NCBI GenBank assembly: GCA_009193035.1
Contig: SWDT01000052.1
Coordinates: 1-64,000 of the forward strand
Length of the DNA: 64,000 bases
Source of the DNA: Halicephalobus mephisto
Taxonomy: Eukaryota; Nematoda; Chromadorea; Rhabditida; Panagrolaimidae
Direction: 5' to 3'
In this document: positions 47,761 through 59,647 of the stretch, in pieces
Position numbering within the stretch: the first letter of the stretch is position 1
How the letters are laid out: each line of letters starts with the position of its first letter
Position numbers and translations under genes: made by a program
The notes under the pieces: model-generated
Told to the model about the DNA's origin: nothing
What the model saw: only the letters and a program-made list of their open reading frames with translations
Databases searched by the model: none

Positions 47761-49394
47761 TTAAAACATTTTCATGCCGCATCCAAACGTTCGTCCGATA
47801 GATTGAGTGTAATATCGTTCAATTCCATTCCTTGTTTCGTCTAACAATTCTGCTGGTACGCCAGTTGCATTGATTATCAGGTCTGTAGAGTCAGCTTGGT
47901 CTTTCAATTTCATCGAGATCTTGGCAAAGTGACCCGAGGGATATTTTTTCAAACGCCATTTCATAACTAGTTCCTTATTCTCAGTGACAGAATCAAAAGT
48001 TCCAGTGATTTGGTCACCAAGAAGGGAGAAAGCTCCTCCAGTTCTGGGATCCATCTTGCCAGATCCGTTAGTCCAGACTTTAACAAGTTGTTCTTCAGTT
48101 AAAATCTCATACAATCTCTCTGGAGGAACTTTAAAAGTTTCCACAATTTCGAAGGATTTCACTTCTACGGGACCACCTGGAAGTTCCGTTATTCCAAGCC
48201 GGTTTAAAAAAACTTACTTGACTGAGGTGGGGTACTGGTTTTGGCATTTTTGACAACTTCATTCTGGAAAGCTCGCTTATCAACAATGTTAGTTTTCCCC
48301 GTTGTGACAACTTGGGGCTTGATTTTGTCCGTTGGAAGCACGAGACCTTTGCTGAATTCCTCCTTCAGCTGCCTGATGTAAATTCCTACTTGTTTTCGGA
48401 CGAAATCTCTCAATTGGTGGTTTCCAAAGTGGCGAATTTCGTTTTCATGAATTCCCTTGGTGTTCAGATTAAAGTTGACATCGATTTCATCGGCGTCATT
48501 CTCATCGGATAAATTGGGGATTTCCAAAACACCTTCGTAAACTACATCATCACCAGCCATATTCGCTAAAAAATTAAATTTTATATGGAAATTACTTAAA
48601 TATAAAACAAACCTTTGAATTTCAACTCAAATTCCCATTCGTAGAGGAAAATAAGCTTGGCTTTCCTGTTATTCGCCGTTGCTTCGCCTTCCAGTTTCTT
48701 GAATTCAGTTAGCTCAATCTTGATGGGACCTTGGTCCACATTTTTTCCAACGAATAACTCCTTTAGTCTATCCTTGGACCAAAGAGTCGCATTTTTCTCA
48801 ACCCTGAAATGAACAATTTTAGACATGTTATGCTACATGACTGCAAAAATTGAGTTTTTTAATGAAATTACTTCAACCTGAAGGTTGTAATTTCCGCAAC
48901 TTTTAGAATTATCGGCTTTAGATGATTAGGAAAGTTTTTGGATTCTGGAAGATTCTAGAAACATAAAATTTTGAGTAATTTTAGAAGTTTAAACTAGATT
49001 CCAGGAATTCTCAAAGGTTGAACAATCGATCGGATTTTGGAAAATTCCAAGACTTACAGAATTTCAGTAATATGAATATAAAAACTAGTTTTGCTACAAA
49101 ATAGTCTTAACACGAATTGTTAGAAACTTCTAGAACGATTAAAATTAATAATTTTGGGGATTTTTACTGGATTCTGGAATATTTCAAAGATTTCCTAAAA
49201 ATCCTAAGTTTCAGTAAAGCTCTTGAAAATCCCAAAACATTGAATTGGATTCTGGGAGATTCCAGACAGTTCTACGAAGGACTGAAAATGTTAGGTAAAA
49301 ATTAAAAAACATACCAATGCCAATTGTTGACATTGACGGCGTCGGGCCTTTCTTCCACAATCCATCGAGGATCGCCTTCGCCCCACTTTGCCAT
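47761..49394 (-). CDS. ahsa-1: AHSA1, activator of Hsp90 ATPase
   Basis: This co-chaperone binds Hsp90 and stimulates its ATPase. Four minus-strand exons (49315-49394, 48613-48803, 48218-48565, 47761-48176) give 344 aa (human 338). The N-terminus MAKWGEGDPRWIVEERPDA is nearly identical to human, followed by the NVNNWHW motif, ATLWSKDRLKELF, LEGEATANNRKAKLIFLYEW and EIPNLSDEND (Aha1_N domain, about residues 1-170). The START-like AHSA1 domain is about 215-344 (ETFKVPPERLYEIL, VMKWRLKKYPSGHFA, IERYYTQSIGRTFGCG). Two perfect three-unit heat-shock elements lie 100 and 180 bp upstream of the ATG (49493-49505 and 49573-49585), fitting HSF-1 control. Intron 1 also carries a four-unit GAA/TTC array at 48943-48960, but such strings are common in repeats here. 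Confidence 0.96.
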
Positions 49395-49492
49395 CGGGAA
49401 GCGGAAGAATCAGAGAAACAAAACGAGCAGACGGAAAACGAAAATCAACGTTATATGAAAAACCAGAGAATTGACTGCAGACTGCGAGACGC

Positions 49493-49505
49493 GAACTTTC
49501 GAGAA
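49493..49505. promoter_or_regulatory. Heat-shock element 1, AHSA1 promoter
   Basis: GAActTTCgaGAA is a perfect three-unit inverted nGAAn array, about 100 bp upstream of the AHSA1 start codon, in a GC-richer promoter segment. Confidence 0.7.
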
Positions 49506-49572
49506 CCGCTCGTTCGCGTCGGGAGCACTGGACAAAAGGACCGCGTTTGTTTTCTTTCTCGATTCAAAACCA

Positions 49573-49585
49573 TTCCAGAAGATTC
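49573..49585. promoter_or_regulatory. Heat-shock element 2, AHSA1 promoter
   Basis: TTCcaGAAgaTTC is a perfect three-unit array, about 180 bp upstream of the AHSA1 ATG. A further two-unit TTCcaGAA follows at 49596-49603. Confidence 0.65.
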
Positions 49586-50547
49586 AGTACCTTTTTTCCA
49601 GAACAAAATTAAACATCTATGGTAAAAATCCAGACAGTTTTAACTTTATGGAAGGAGAAAACAAACAAAACTGGCATGTAATTTCGTAATTTCCAAGTTT
49701 TTTAATTATAAATAATTAATTTAATTTTTCTCGTTAAATTACTTTTTTAATTAAAGAAATATGAGTGGTCAATCAGTACAGCAACTGCCAGGTTCAAGTC
49801 GGCATTGCCTGAGGCGATAACGAGAGACAAACTCGCTGTCGGCTCTTCCCTCTCATCCAGAACCCGATCAAAAGCGAATTAATTTCTCAAGGAATTTCAA
49901 CTTTCTATTTTTAAATGTTTTGATTATTTAAATTTAAAAATGTTTGATTTCTTAAATTTCCTAAAATTAGATAAATTTGAAATTTCATATATGAAAAATT
50001 AAAATTTCGTAATTTTTAAACAAATTTAAGCATTTTTGTAGCTTATTAAATATATATTTAAAATTCCTTATTTTTGTTGAATATTATTCTAGAATAAAAA
50101 ATTTAAATAAAAATGAAAAATTATAAAAAATCGGAAAAATTTTAATTTTAATAATTATTTTTTAAATTAGAAATTTTTTGTTTTTGTAAAATAGGAGAAG
50201 TATATAAAAATGTGGAATTTCATATATGAAAAAGTCTAAAAAAACGGAAAATTTTAAAAATCGAACTTAAACGATCCATTTTGGAAGTAATTTTTTAGAT
50301 TTAAATTTTATGAATTTTTATAATTATCTCTTCCATCTAGGCCTAAATTTCTAGCTGATTACAACTGTAAAATCAGATTTTTGTAAAAATAATTGAAAAT
50401 TTGGAAATTTAAAAATTTTTTTATTTTTTTTATTTTTAAATTTTTTTATTTTATAAAATTTGATGGATTTTGAATATCTGACTGGAGTTATGTACAGATT
50501 ACGGTGAAATTTTAATTTGATAATTTTTTGGAACAGAAATAACGACT

Positions 50548-52242
50548 ATGAGGAGATTTGCGGATTTCGTCAGCGAGACCAGTCTGGACGTTTCGGCCAG
50601 ATCCCAAGCCCCGGATTACCTCTTCGGGATTCACATCAGGGTTTGTCAGAATACTTAAATTTTATTTTATTTTATTTAGTATATTTATTATTTCCACGTG
50701 ATCGGGACTACGGTCGTGAACATCGTCGGGATAGTTTTGTCCTTGGTAGTTTTTTTCTATCCTCATCTTCATAGAGAAAGTTACGTCTATACGCAGATAT
50801 TACAGGTAGGAATCACAAAAAAATAAAAAATTTAAAAAAAAATAAAAAAAGTAAAAAAATTTAAAAAAATAAAAAATCTAAAAAAATAAAAAAATTTTAA
50901 AAAATAAAAAATTTAAAAATAAGAAAAAAATTTAAAATTAAAATTTGAATTTTTATTGCCCAAAATTCCAACTAGTAGTCCTAACACGAAAATTTTTAAT
51001 CTTTTTAAAATCTTTAAAAAATAAAAAAAATTAATTTTCAATTTTTTTTCATTTTTTAAAAATTTTTCAATTTTTTTTTCATTTTTTCAATTTTTTTAAA
51101 ATTTTTCAGTTTTTTTCTATTTTTTTCAATTTTTTTAAAATTTTTTTTTTAAATTTTAGCATTTCGAAAGGACTAATGTTCACAGTTACTACTTCTGGTA
51201 CCATTTTATTGTTTTCTTTTTTCTGGGGAACTTCATAGTCCAGATTTTGACTTCTTTGATTGGAATTTTTGGAACAAAAGTAAGAATTTATTTTTAAAAA
51301 TTCATAATTTAAATTTTAAAGATCAGGAATCAGTTCTTTCTGTGGCCTCATCTGGTGGTGATTACGGTACATGTCGGGACACTTTTGATTATCTTCGGTT
51401 CTTTGATATTAATCAACGTCCTCCTCGACAAATGGGTCATCGTCTGGCCTTTGATATCTTTATTTTTCGGAATTGCAGCAATGTAAGTTTTTTAATTTAA
51501 AAATTAAAATAAATTTAAAACTTATACTTTATTTAAAAAAGTAAAATTTATTTAAAAAATCAAAACTTATTTTTAAAAAAATCAAAACTTATTTTAAAAA
51601 GTTAAATTTATTTAAAAAATCAAAACTTATTTTAAAAAAAGTTAAATTTATTTTAAAAAATTTTTATTTTTGTTTGAAAATAAAAATCGACAAATGGGTT
51701 TTGAACAGAAAAAATATAAAAAGAAGAAATATAGGCAGTAGGAAGAAATATAAGAGGAAAAAATGTAAGATGAGAAAAATATAAGATGGAAGAAATATAA
51801 GATGAGAAAAATATAAGATGGGAAAAATATAAAAGGAAAAAATATAATATATGAGATAAATCACTAATTATGTGTGGAAATTGGCTTTTAAGATTGGGCT
51901 TAGGTATCTAGGCCATGGTGATAACAACACTGTGCAAGATTTTAGGATACCATAATTTGTTTAATATTTTTTTCTTTTATATTTTTTCCTTTTATATTTT
52001 TTTATCTTATATTTTTTTATCTTATATTTCTTCCATCTTATATTTTTTCCATCTTATATTTTTTCCTACTATCAATAAGAAAAATTTTATGTTTTTTGAT
52101 AATTTTGAGGATTTGCAGAATCGATCTGGTGATCACAGTCAGATGCTGCCGTTACGTCGAGGAGCGAAATCGGTTGATGAAGGCCTACACTGCTCAAACA
52201 AAACAAGTCCACTTTAAAAAAAGTAAAAAAAGAAACCACTGA
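50548..52242 (+). CDS. Four-transmembrane protein, unknown function
   Basis: Five exons (50548-50640, 50680-50805, 51160-51279, 51322-51482, 52119-52242) stay in frame and give 207 aa. An acceptor (ggaacag) lies 11 bases before the ATG. The N-terminal ~31 residues are soluble. Helices are about 35-58 (VIGTTVVNIVGIVLSLVVFF), 84-110 (FIVFFFLGNFIVQILTSLIG), 122-145 (VVITVHVGTLLIIFGSLILI) and 148-172 (VIVWPLISLFFGIAAIIDLV). The C-terminal tail is basic (KQVHFKKSKKRNH). There is no claudin W-GLW-C-C signature and no tetraspanin CCG. Nematodes have many such orphan four-TM families. Intron 4 (51483-52118) contains an attatatttttt-rich simple array. AATAAA is 18 bases after the stop. Confidence 0.8.
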
Positions 52243-52259
52243 TTTTTACTTTTATTGAA

Positions 52260-52265
52260 AATAAA
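52260..52265 (+). terminator. AATAAA signal of the four-TM gene
   Basis: AATAAA lies 18 bases after the stop codon. Confidence 0.6.
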
Positions 52266-53887
52266 GATATTATAAATCTTTAATCCATGATTAGGGTTTG
52301 TGACGAAAGATGGGAAAATTCCCAAGAGGTTTGGTTCATCATTGGGCCATATTTACTGCTTCTGGAATAGGTCGTTTTCGAAATGACTAAAGTGCTAATC
52401 CATTTTGGAAGCAATAAAGTCCAGAGTCCCAAACTAGAACCCTGAAACTAGTCCGGTTTTAAAAATAGGTCATTGTGGTTATTTTTTAAAACTATTTGAA
52501 TTATATTTCTCAGAATATTTAAAACTCATCTCCAGGATTTGCTGCAATTAATTTATATATGGAAGTTAGTATTTTTAAAATCCTATAACTTTTAACTATG
52601 GTTAGTTCGAAGTATTTCAAGAATAAATTTGGATTCAGTGTTGTTAGAGCTGTTGATTGAGTACCTATTTGCCAGATATAGAACCATATTTATAGAGAAA
52701 AAAGGTCAATTTGATATACATAAGCTATATAAAAATCACGATTTTTGAAACTATAACTCTCTGTACTGTTTTGTCCGAAGTATTCCAAGAGTAAATTCGG
52801 ATTCAGTGTTGTTAGAGCTGTTGATTGAGTACCTATTTGCCAGGTATAGAACCATATTTATAGAGAAAAAAGGTCAATTTGATATATATAAGCTATATAA
52901 AAATCACGATTTTTGAAACTATAACTTTCTGTACTGTTTCGTTCGAAGCATTTCAAGAATAAATTCGGATTCAGTGTTGTTAGAGCTGTTGATTGAATAC
53001 CTGTTTGCCAGGTATAGAACCATATTCAAAAACAAAGTTAGTTTGATATATGTAGTTCACATGGAAATTGCAATTTTCGAGACTCTATAATTCTCTGTGC
53101 TTTTTCATCTGAAGTATTCAAGAAGTACATATGACATCTTTGTTTTAAGTCCTTCCTATTGAATGCTTATCTATCATATCTAGAACCAAATTCATAAAGA
53201 AACAAGGTCACTTTAATATATGTAATCCGTATAAAAATCACGAGTTTTGAGGCTCTGTAATTCTCTGTACTGTTTCGTCCGAAGCATTTATGAAGTGAAT
53301 TCGGATTCAGCGTTCCAAGGCGTTTCTATCAAGTACTTATTTGTTAAGTTCAGAGACATACCTACAGAAAAATAAACGGTGATTCAATATATACGGTGGA
53401 TAATAATTGCAATTTTTTAAGTCCCATAACTCTCAGCTTTGTTTTGCTTGAGACATTTAAGAAGTAAATATGATATCATTGTTCCAAGACTCTCCTATTA
53501 AGTGCTTTTTTGTTAAATTTAAGAAGAAATGTGCAGAAAAATCCAGGCGGTATATACTATGGACGTGAATCACGTTTTTTAAGATCCCGTGTCTTCTAAT
53601 TCTGCTTTTATCCGAATATTTATGAAGAAAATTTAATATCAATGTTTTAGAACTTTCTGGCCTCCAAATTTAGAAGTAAATCTAAAAATGGATAAAGTTA
53701 ATTAAATATATATGTAGCGTATGCAAACTATGATCTTTAAGATCTTGTATCTTTTAGTGCTGCTTTTACAAGAGTACTGCCAAAGTAAATATGACATCAA
53801 TATTCCGAAAATCCAATCAAGTATTTACTCGTCAGATCTAGAAATAAACTTAGAAATGTATAAAGTTAATTTAAAATATGAAGTAAC

Positions 53888-54557
53888 TACACACAAAAAA
53901 GCGTAACTTTTAGCTCCATAACAAATGCGAAATGTAATAAAAATGTAACACAGTAGTTATATTTTTCGTGAATATTTGACATTTGTGAAAATTGTAACTT
54001 AATAGTGACGATTTATATCTGTTACTGAACCAAAAGTTACGTTTTTTTTATGTCTTGATATCGGTGGATTGTATATGATATATGGATAGATTAAAATGAC
54101 TCTGATGTATCAGATACATTAGATTCAATGTATAGTTGCAGTAAATTTATACAAAAAACATAACTTTTGGCGTGGTAACAGTTACGAAATTTGACAAAAA
54201 TATAATGATTGTGTCACATTTTTCGTGAATATTTGACATTTGTGAAAATTGTAACTTAATAGTGACGATTTATATTTGTTACTGAACCAAAAGTTACTTT
54301 TTTTTGTGTTGATATCGGTGGATTGTATATGATATATGGATAGGTTAAAGCAGCTCTGATGTATCAGATAAATTAGATTCAATGTATAGTTGCAGTAAAT
54401 TTATACAAAAAACATAACTTTTGGTCCAGTAATAATTGCAAAATGTAACACAATCGTCACATTTTTCATAAATATTTAGTAACTGTGATGAAAATTGTAA
54501 CTTAATAAAGACGGTTTATATCTGTTACTGAACCAAAAGTTACGCTTTTTAACGTGT
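53888..54557. mobile_element. Three tandem MITE copies of the 11371 family
   Basis: Copies at 53888-54055, 54149-54309 and 54402-54557 each begin tacacacaaaaaagcgtaac or tatacaaaaaacataac and end with the inverse (tactgaaccaaaagttacgt then a T-run). Inside are aatatttgacatttgtgaaa and cttaatagtgacgattta. The spacers between copies are themselves similar (tcggtggattgtatatgata, gattcaatgtatagttgcag), so the cluster is a ~250-bp tandem array in which each unit contains one element. Confidence 0.7.
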
Positions 54558-55911
54558 ACAAACTACAACCTTTAAGATTTTGGATTCTTTACTAATCCTT
54601 GTATCGAAGTAATTTTGAATTGAACATGACATCATTATGAAAACATAACCGAGTACCTGTTAAATCTAAAAGTAGTTTTGAAGATGCGTAACTTCAACTA
54701 GGGATATCACACAAATGAAAATCACGATCTTTAGGATCTTATATCTTTTACTATTTTTTTATTAGAATAATTTCAACTTAAATATGACGTCATCATTTCA
54801 GCAACATACTAGTGTACTTATTTGCCAGATCTAGAAATAACTCCGCAAATTTTTAAATTTCAAAGATCTTTTAAAATTTACGAAATTTGACATTTGAATA
54901 CTTTTTAAAATTACTCATTTCTTACGTATCCGATCCGGATATTTTTCAAGTCTCAAAGTTCGATTTACTTTTTGTTTGTCTTGAAAAAATAAATTTTTCG
55001 TTTGTCGAACATCCAAAAGAATTTCCGACTTTCGAGATCCGGGTATCATTCTTTAGTTTTAATTGTTTGCTCAGCTTCGAATTGAAATTTTTAATTTCAT
55101 CAATTTAGATGAAACTAAAATTTTGTGTAAACTTCTAAAATGTTCTAAAATCTGGTAAAAAAATTTGGAAATTTCAAAAATTTTGGAAATTTTATTTTTA
55201 AAATGGGGGATTTTTGGAATTTTACAGATTTCTAAGTTATGTGACGTTTCTGCCCTAGGCATTTATATTCCGATTTTAGAGTTCGAACTAAAAAAGTACT
55301 TAAATACTGTAATAAAACCCATAAATTCTGAATCTGAAACCAGAATTGAAAGTTAACTTTCAGAATCCAGGATTCTGAAGACTGATTTTGGACTTTAAAG
55401 ATACTTGAAATTTTGTATAAAAAATATTTTAAATAGAAACTTACCTAAAATGGCTTTTAAAATACCGTATAACAGGTGTAATTTTTTAATTAAATTAAAA
55501 TTTGTAAAAATTGGAACAGAAACGTCTCATCACGGGTTTCTGAAGTTTTCCAGAATCTGGTAGGAACTTCTAAGAACATCCAAAACTTCGTGGAAGAATC
55601 TGATGGCAGCTTCTAGAGCTTTTTAGAATTCAATCAAGTTTCTGAATCTTTTTAGAATCCTAACAATTTTATAGCTTTTCTGAACTTCATACGGGCTTCT
55701 GAATCCTTCAAAAATTTCATGGAACTTTTGGGATCTTAATTAGACTTCTGAATCTTTTTAGAATCCTAACAATTTTATAGCTTTTCTGGATTTTTCCAGA
55801 ATCTAAGAAAAACTTCCAAAATTATTTAAAATTAAAAATTCGTGTCGAGACAATTCCGGAAAACTCATTTTTTATTTAACAAAACAACAAATTACTTTCG
55901 TCAATTTAGAG

Positions 55912-56575
55912 ATGTCGCGGAATGTTTTGATGGATCTGAATGCCCAGATGTACGAAAGTGGAGGTTTCATATTCGGGAAATGGAAAGATTGTCGGATTTT
56001 ACTGTATTCTGATTCCAGAATGGATTGGTTTTTCGACCAGGTACTACTTTTATAAAAAAGTAATTTTAAAGAAAATTAATAATTTTTAATTTTTTTAGAA
56101 AAAATTAGCAGGATCTTTGAATTTAATGGATTTGAAAGACCACATCGCTCTGGACGGTCTCAACACGAAATCAACTCAGAACAGACCATTTGTACCTAAA
56201 CTTATTCGGGCTAATTTGCTTTTTTCCGTGGCTACAGACCAGACTGCAAAGTATTTCCATTGGTTTCTTTTCGAAACAAAATCAGACTACAAGTAAAAAA
56301 ACTTTAATTTTTTAATTTTACTGATTTTTTTTAGCGATTTTTGTGATACTGTATGTTCCTTGATCGGAAAAATAAGGATACCCAGAAAACCCCCAAGATC
56401 ACCCTCAGTAGACCCTTCGAAAAGAAAACCTCGATCACGTTCGGCTGTCTCGAAACGAAAATTCAGAAGAGGAGATGACGAAAAACCCATGTCCCAGACC
56501 CCCAATCCTGTTCGACGAAACATCCAAATCGAAGTCCAAAATAGTTCTTTCGAAGACATCCCTGATCGAATTTGA
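55912..56575 (+). CDS. Divergent PH-like domain protein with basic tail
   Basis: Three exons (55912-56040, 56099-56292, 56335-56575) give 187 aa. The start follows an acceptor (caatttag-ag-ATG). Residues about 10-125 look like a PH-type fold: GGFIFGKWKDCRILLYSDSRMDWFFDQ resembles SGFLGGKWKTVHAALYSDSTLSWYDDK in the gene starting near 60761, and the intron after this block is at the same place and phase. KYFHWFLFETKSDY aligns with VYWFLFSSDSDLE. The tail (about 125-187) is basic and Ser/Pro-rich (KPPRSPSVDPSKRKPRSRS), lacking the paralogue's Gly-rich region. By inference it is a membrane or phosphoinositide-associated or nuclear adaptor; the function is unknown. Confidence 0.75.
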
Positions 56576-59500
56576 GGAAATTATTTCGCAAGAGTGTTAC
56601 TATTATAAAAATCCGAAAATTATCTCGACACGAATTTCTAAGTTTTCAAGGACCACAGTAATCTCGTGAGAATTCTTGCTTTTTTAGGAATTTCGCAATC
56701 AACCATAATGGGAAAATTCAAAATTACTTTTATTACACAATGGTCCCGACAAGAAATTTCGGAAGTTCTTAGAAAGTAGCCTATGCAGTAATTTCGGTTT
56801 TTTGAAGATTTCGTAATCAGTTATCCTATATGAAAACTACTTATGAAAGCTATTACGAAATAATCTCAAAATGAAATTTTAGAAATTCTTAGTAGCTTAC
56901 GTGACAGTTTTAACCTGGCTCAATAAATATTCCGCAATCTCCCATGATTTCGTAATCAAGTTTTTAGAAATATATTTTAAACAAACTTTAAAATTCCTAA
57001 ATTACGATGCAGAATGCAAAACCCCCTGTCACTAAGGTTAATTTTTATAAAAATATTTACACATAAAAACCATAATTAACGCAAAAATACCCTCATCGAA
57101 ATTGTGTTAATTTATTTGTTTAAAAAAAATAATTATTTCAATTTTGTATAACTAGATCTGTCACGAAATTTGACGTGGCCCACGTTCTCTTCCGGAACTA
57201 CCGACGAGGTGGTCTTTCGCAATAAATTTATCTTACAATAAACACGTTCAGAACAGTGAAAAAACAAAAAAAATAAATAACAATTTTAAACACGAATTAT
57301 CAACGACGAATTTCGTTTTTTAGGATGTTTTCGCGCAAAACTTCACTCAAATTTAAAAACAAAAAAATCCTGATTTTCAGGAACTTTCGCAATGAGAGTC
57401 GACTACTCATTTCTGTAAAATTTTTGCTCGAAATGCCATTCGAACCTAAAAACAAAAAAGATCATCCTGGTCTTCAGGGACTTTCGCAGTGAGAGTTTAT
57501 TTTGTATTTTGCAATAATCATCATTTTCGTTTTTTACCACTTAGGCCTGTTTAATGATTTTATTTTTATTTTGATTTTCATAAATTTTCGTGGTGAAAGT
57601 TTATTTCGCTTTTTTGAAATAATTTTTTTCTTTTATTACTACTTAAAACTGTTTAGTAATTTTATTTTTATCTTGATTTTTATAAATTTTCGTGGTGAAA
57701 GTTTATTTCGCTTTTTTTGAAATAATTTTTTTTATTACTACTTAAAACTGTTTAGTAATTTTATTTTTATTTTGATTTTCATAAATTTTCGTGATGAAAG
57801 TTTATTTCGCTTTTTTTGAAATAATTTTTTTCTTTTATTACTACTTAAACTTGTTTAGTAATCTTATTTTTATCTCGATTTTCATAAATTTTCGTGGTGA
57901 AAGTTTATTTCGCGTTATCTTATGGTTGTTTTTTCCAACTTCTATGATTTAGGCCAGATTTACAATATCATTGCTGCCGTGATTTTCAAGAATTTTCGTG
58001 TTTCGTAATATTTTTTTTATTTTTTATTATTGAAACCAATAATTTCGCTACAGCTGTAGTTTTCAGGGACTTTCATGGTAAAAGTTTGTATTTCGTAATA
58101 TATATTTTCCTCAATTTTTACTAATTAGGTCAGCTTTATAATCTTGTTTCTGTTGTGATTTTCAGGAATTTTCTCGACGAATGTCCATGTTGCGTTTTTA
58201 ACAACTATTTGTCCTACTATTTATTATTACCCTCAGTTTTATATATCACTGCTTTTATTCTGTAAACTTGCGACAGGAGTTGGGTTCGTATTCCTTGATA
58301 TTCATATTTTCCGACATTCATTATCGCGATCTGTTTGACAATCTCACTGCTCTTATGATCATCAAGAACTTTCTCGAAAGAAATTAATCTTGCATGCCGT
58401 GATATCCTTATTTTCCATATTTCACTATTGGAACAAATCTCATTATCGCTCTATTTTATTATTCTCCGAAATTTCCATTGCGGAAGTTTGTTTCGTGATA
58501 GTTATTTTTCCTATTTTTATTACTATCGCGAATTTACAATTTTGTTGTTATTATTATCTTCAAAAATTTCCATAACGAAAATTCGCATTCTGTAATAACT
58601 ATTTTTTATTACCGAAGTCAATTTTGCAATTTTGTTCCTATCACTATCTTCAGGAATTTTCATCGTAGGAGTTTATTCCGCGCTTTGCGGCGGGACCACA
58701 CTAGATTTCGATGGATGTGACTCATCGCTGCTTCTTTAATCGGTGATCTTTTCTGTCGTCACTCGTAAATTTATTGATTTCGAAATTCCTCCTACCGGTA
58801 GAAAAGATGAGCAATTTCATTGCTTTAAATATCCCTGTAACCTCATGTTGCGTTTTACTTTTTCATTTTTATTCAGATGTGGAATTACAACGTCTGTGAA
58901 ATCCTAGTTTATTTAAAAAATCATCTTTTATCCCTGGCTTCCTTGTAATTTTTGGAAGAGATTACGAAACATTGTGCGATTTTAATATTTTCTAAAAGCT
59001 GTTGGATATTTTTAGAACTAATATATGAATTTAGGACTATAGTTTTTGGTTTTAAATAAAAACGTTAAAAAATCTGTATTAGGGAAATTTTTTAGTTTTA
59101 TTGTGCATTTTTTTGGTTTTTAAATAGATTTAAAGTCTTAGAATTACGGGAATAAAAAATTTCTTAATTCTTGGTCTTAAATAGAAAGTTTTCGAAATTT
59201 GCATCGAAATGATCTTTTTAGAACTTCATAGTAAATATTTGTGCTTTCTATTACGTGATATATGCGAAGTTCCATGATTCCTTTTTTACAAGTTTTGGAA
59301 ATTCGTGTTGAAATGTTTTTTAAATTTCATAATGAGGATTTTTTGGGTTTATAATAATATGAGGTTGTTTTTAATTCTTGGTTTTGTTTCTAGCTTTGGC
59401 TCTTTGAGAGAAATTAGTTTGTTTTCGTTAGTCCCAGCAGTTGTGATCCATTCGCATTCTGTTTTCAGCATGGACCGACATTTCTCTTTCTTTCGATCGA

Positions 59501-59647
59501 TTGAAAACATAGTTGTTTATTTTTTTCTCCTATAAACCTTGGATTTTTTGAGTTTTTTTATGCTCGGTAATTTCGGAATTATGTTGTTTTATGAGTGTTT
59601 TTTGTAATTAATTTAATGTTTTGAAATTTCAGATCAAATTTAGAAAA
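56576..59647. repeat. Spacer between the two PH-like genes
   Basis: 57340-58200 is a tandem array of about 115-120 bp: cataaattttcgtggtgaaa, then gtttatttcgctttttt, then ttactacttaaaactgttta. Degenerate copies (aggaattttc, gtttattccgc) run on to about 58690. Short ORFs here are by-products of T-rich repeats. 58700-59640 has no recognisable repeat or coding signal, apart from AT-rich sequence. Confidence 0.65.

Larger units (their letters stand above)
49395..50547. other. Divergent upstream region of AHSA1 and the four-TM gene
   Basis: 49395-49620 is GC-richer and holds the AHSA1 promoter elements. 49759-49880 is another GC-richer patch (gcgataacgagagacaaact, ctcgctgtcggctcttccct) of unknown role; a short ATG-led frame in it stops quickly. 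The remainder to 50547 is AT-rich with two tttcatatatgaaaa palindromes (about 49983 and 50217). Confidence 0.5.
52243..55911. repeat. Tandem repeats and MITE cluster between four-TM and PH-like genes
   Basis: No gene is supported. 52600-53060 has three clear ~167-bp units sharing gattcagtgttgttagagct, then gttgattgagtacctatttg, then gccaggtatagaaccatatt; degenerate copies continue to about 53900 and again around 54560-54850. 53888-54557 holds three MITE copies, listed separately. 54850-55911 is AT-rich with ttctggaa/ttctagaa phrases. AATAAA of the four-TM gene is at 52260-52265. Confidence 0.7.

Noticed and set aside
49759..49830. ATG-led frame (MSGQSVQQLPG) possibly a 5' exon of the four-TM gene
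   Set aside because: It stops after about 19 codons and no donor joins it in frame to 50548, which has its own acceptor.
49780..49860. Possible tRNA (ggttcaagtc resembling a T-arm)
   Set aside because: No acceptor stem or anticodon arm could be paired around it.
57502..57720. 72-aa ORF of Phe/Ile-rich repeats
   Set aside because: It is a product of the ~118-bp tandem array, without start context.
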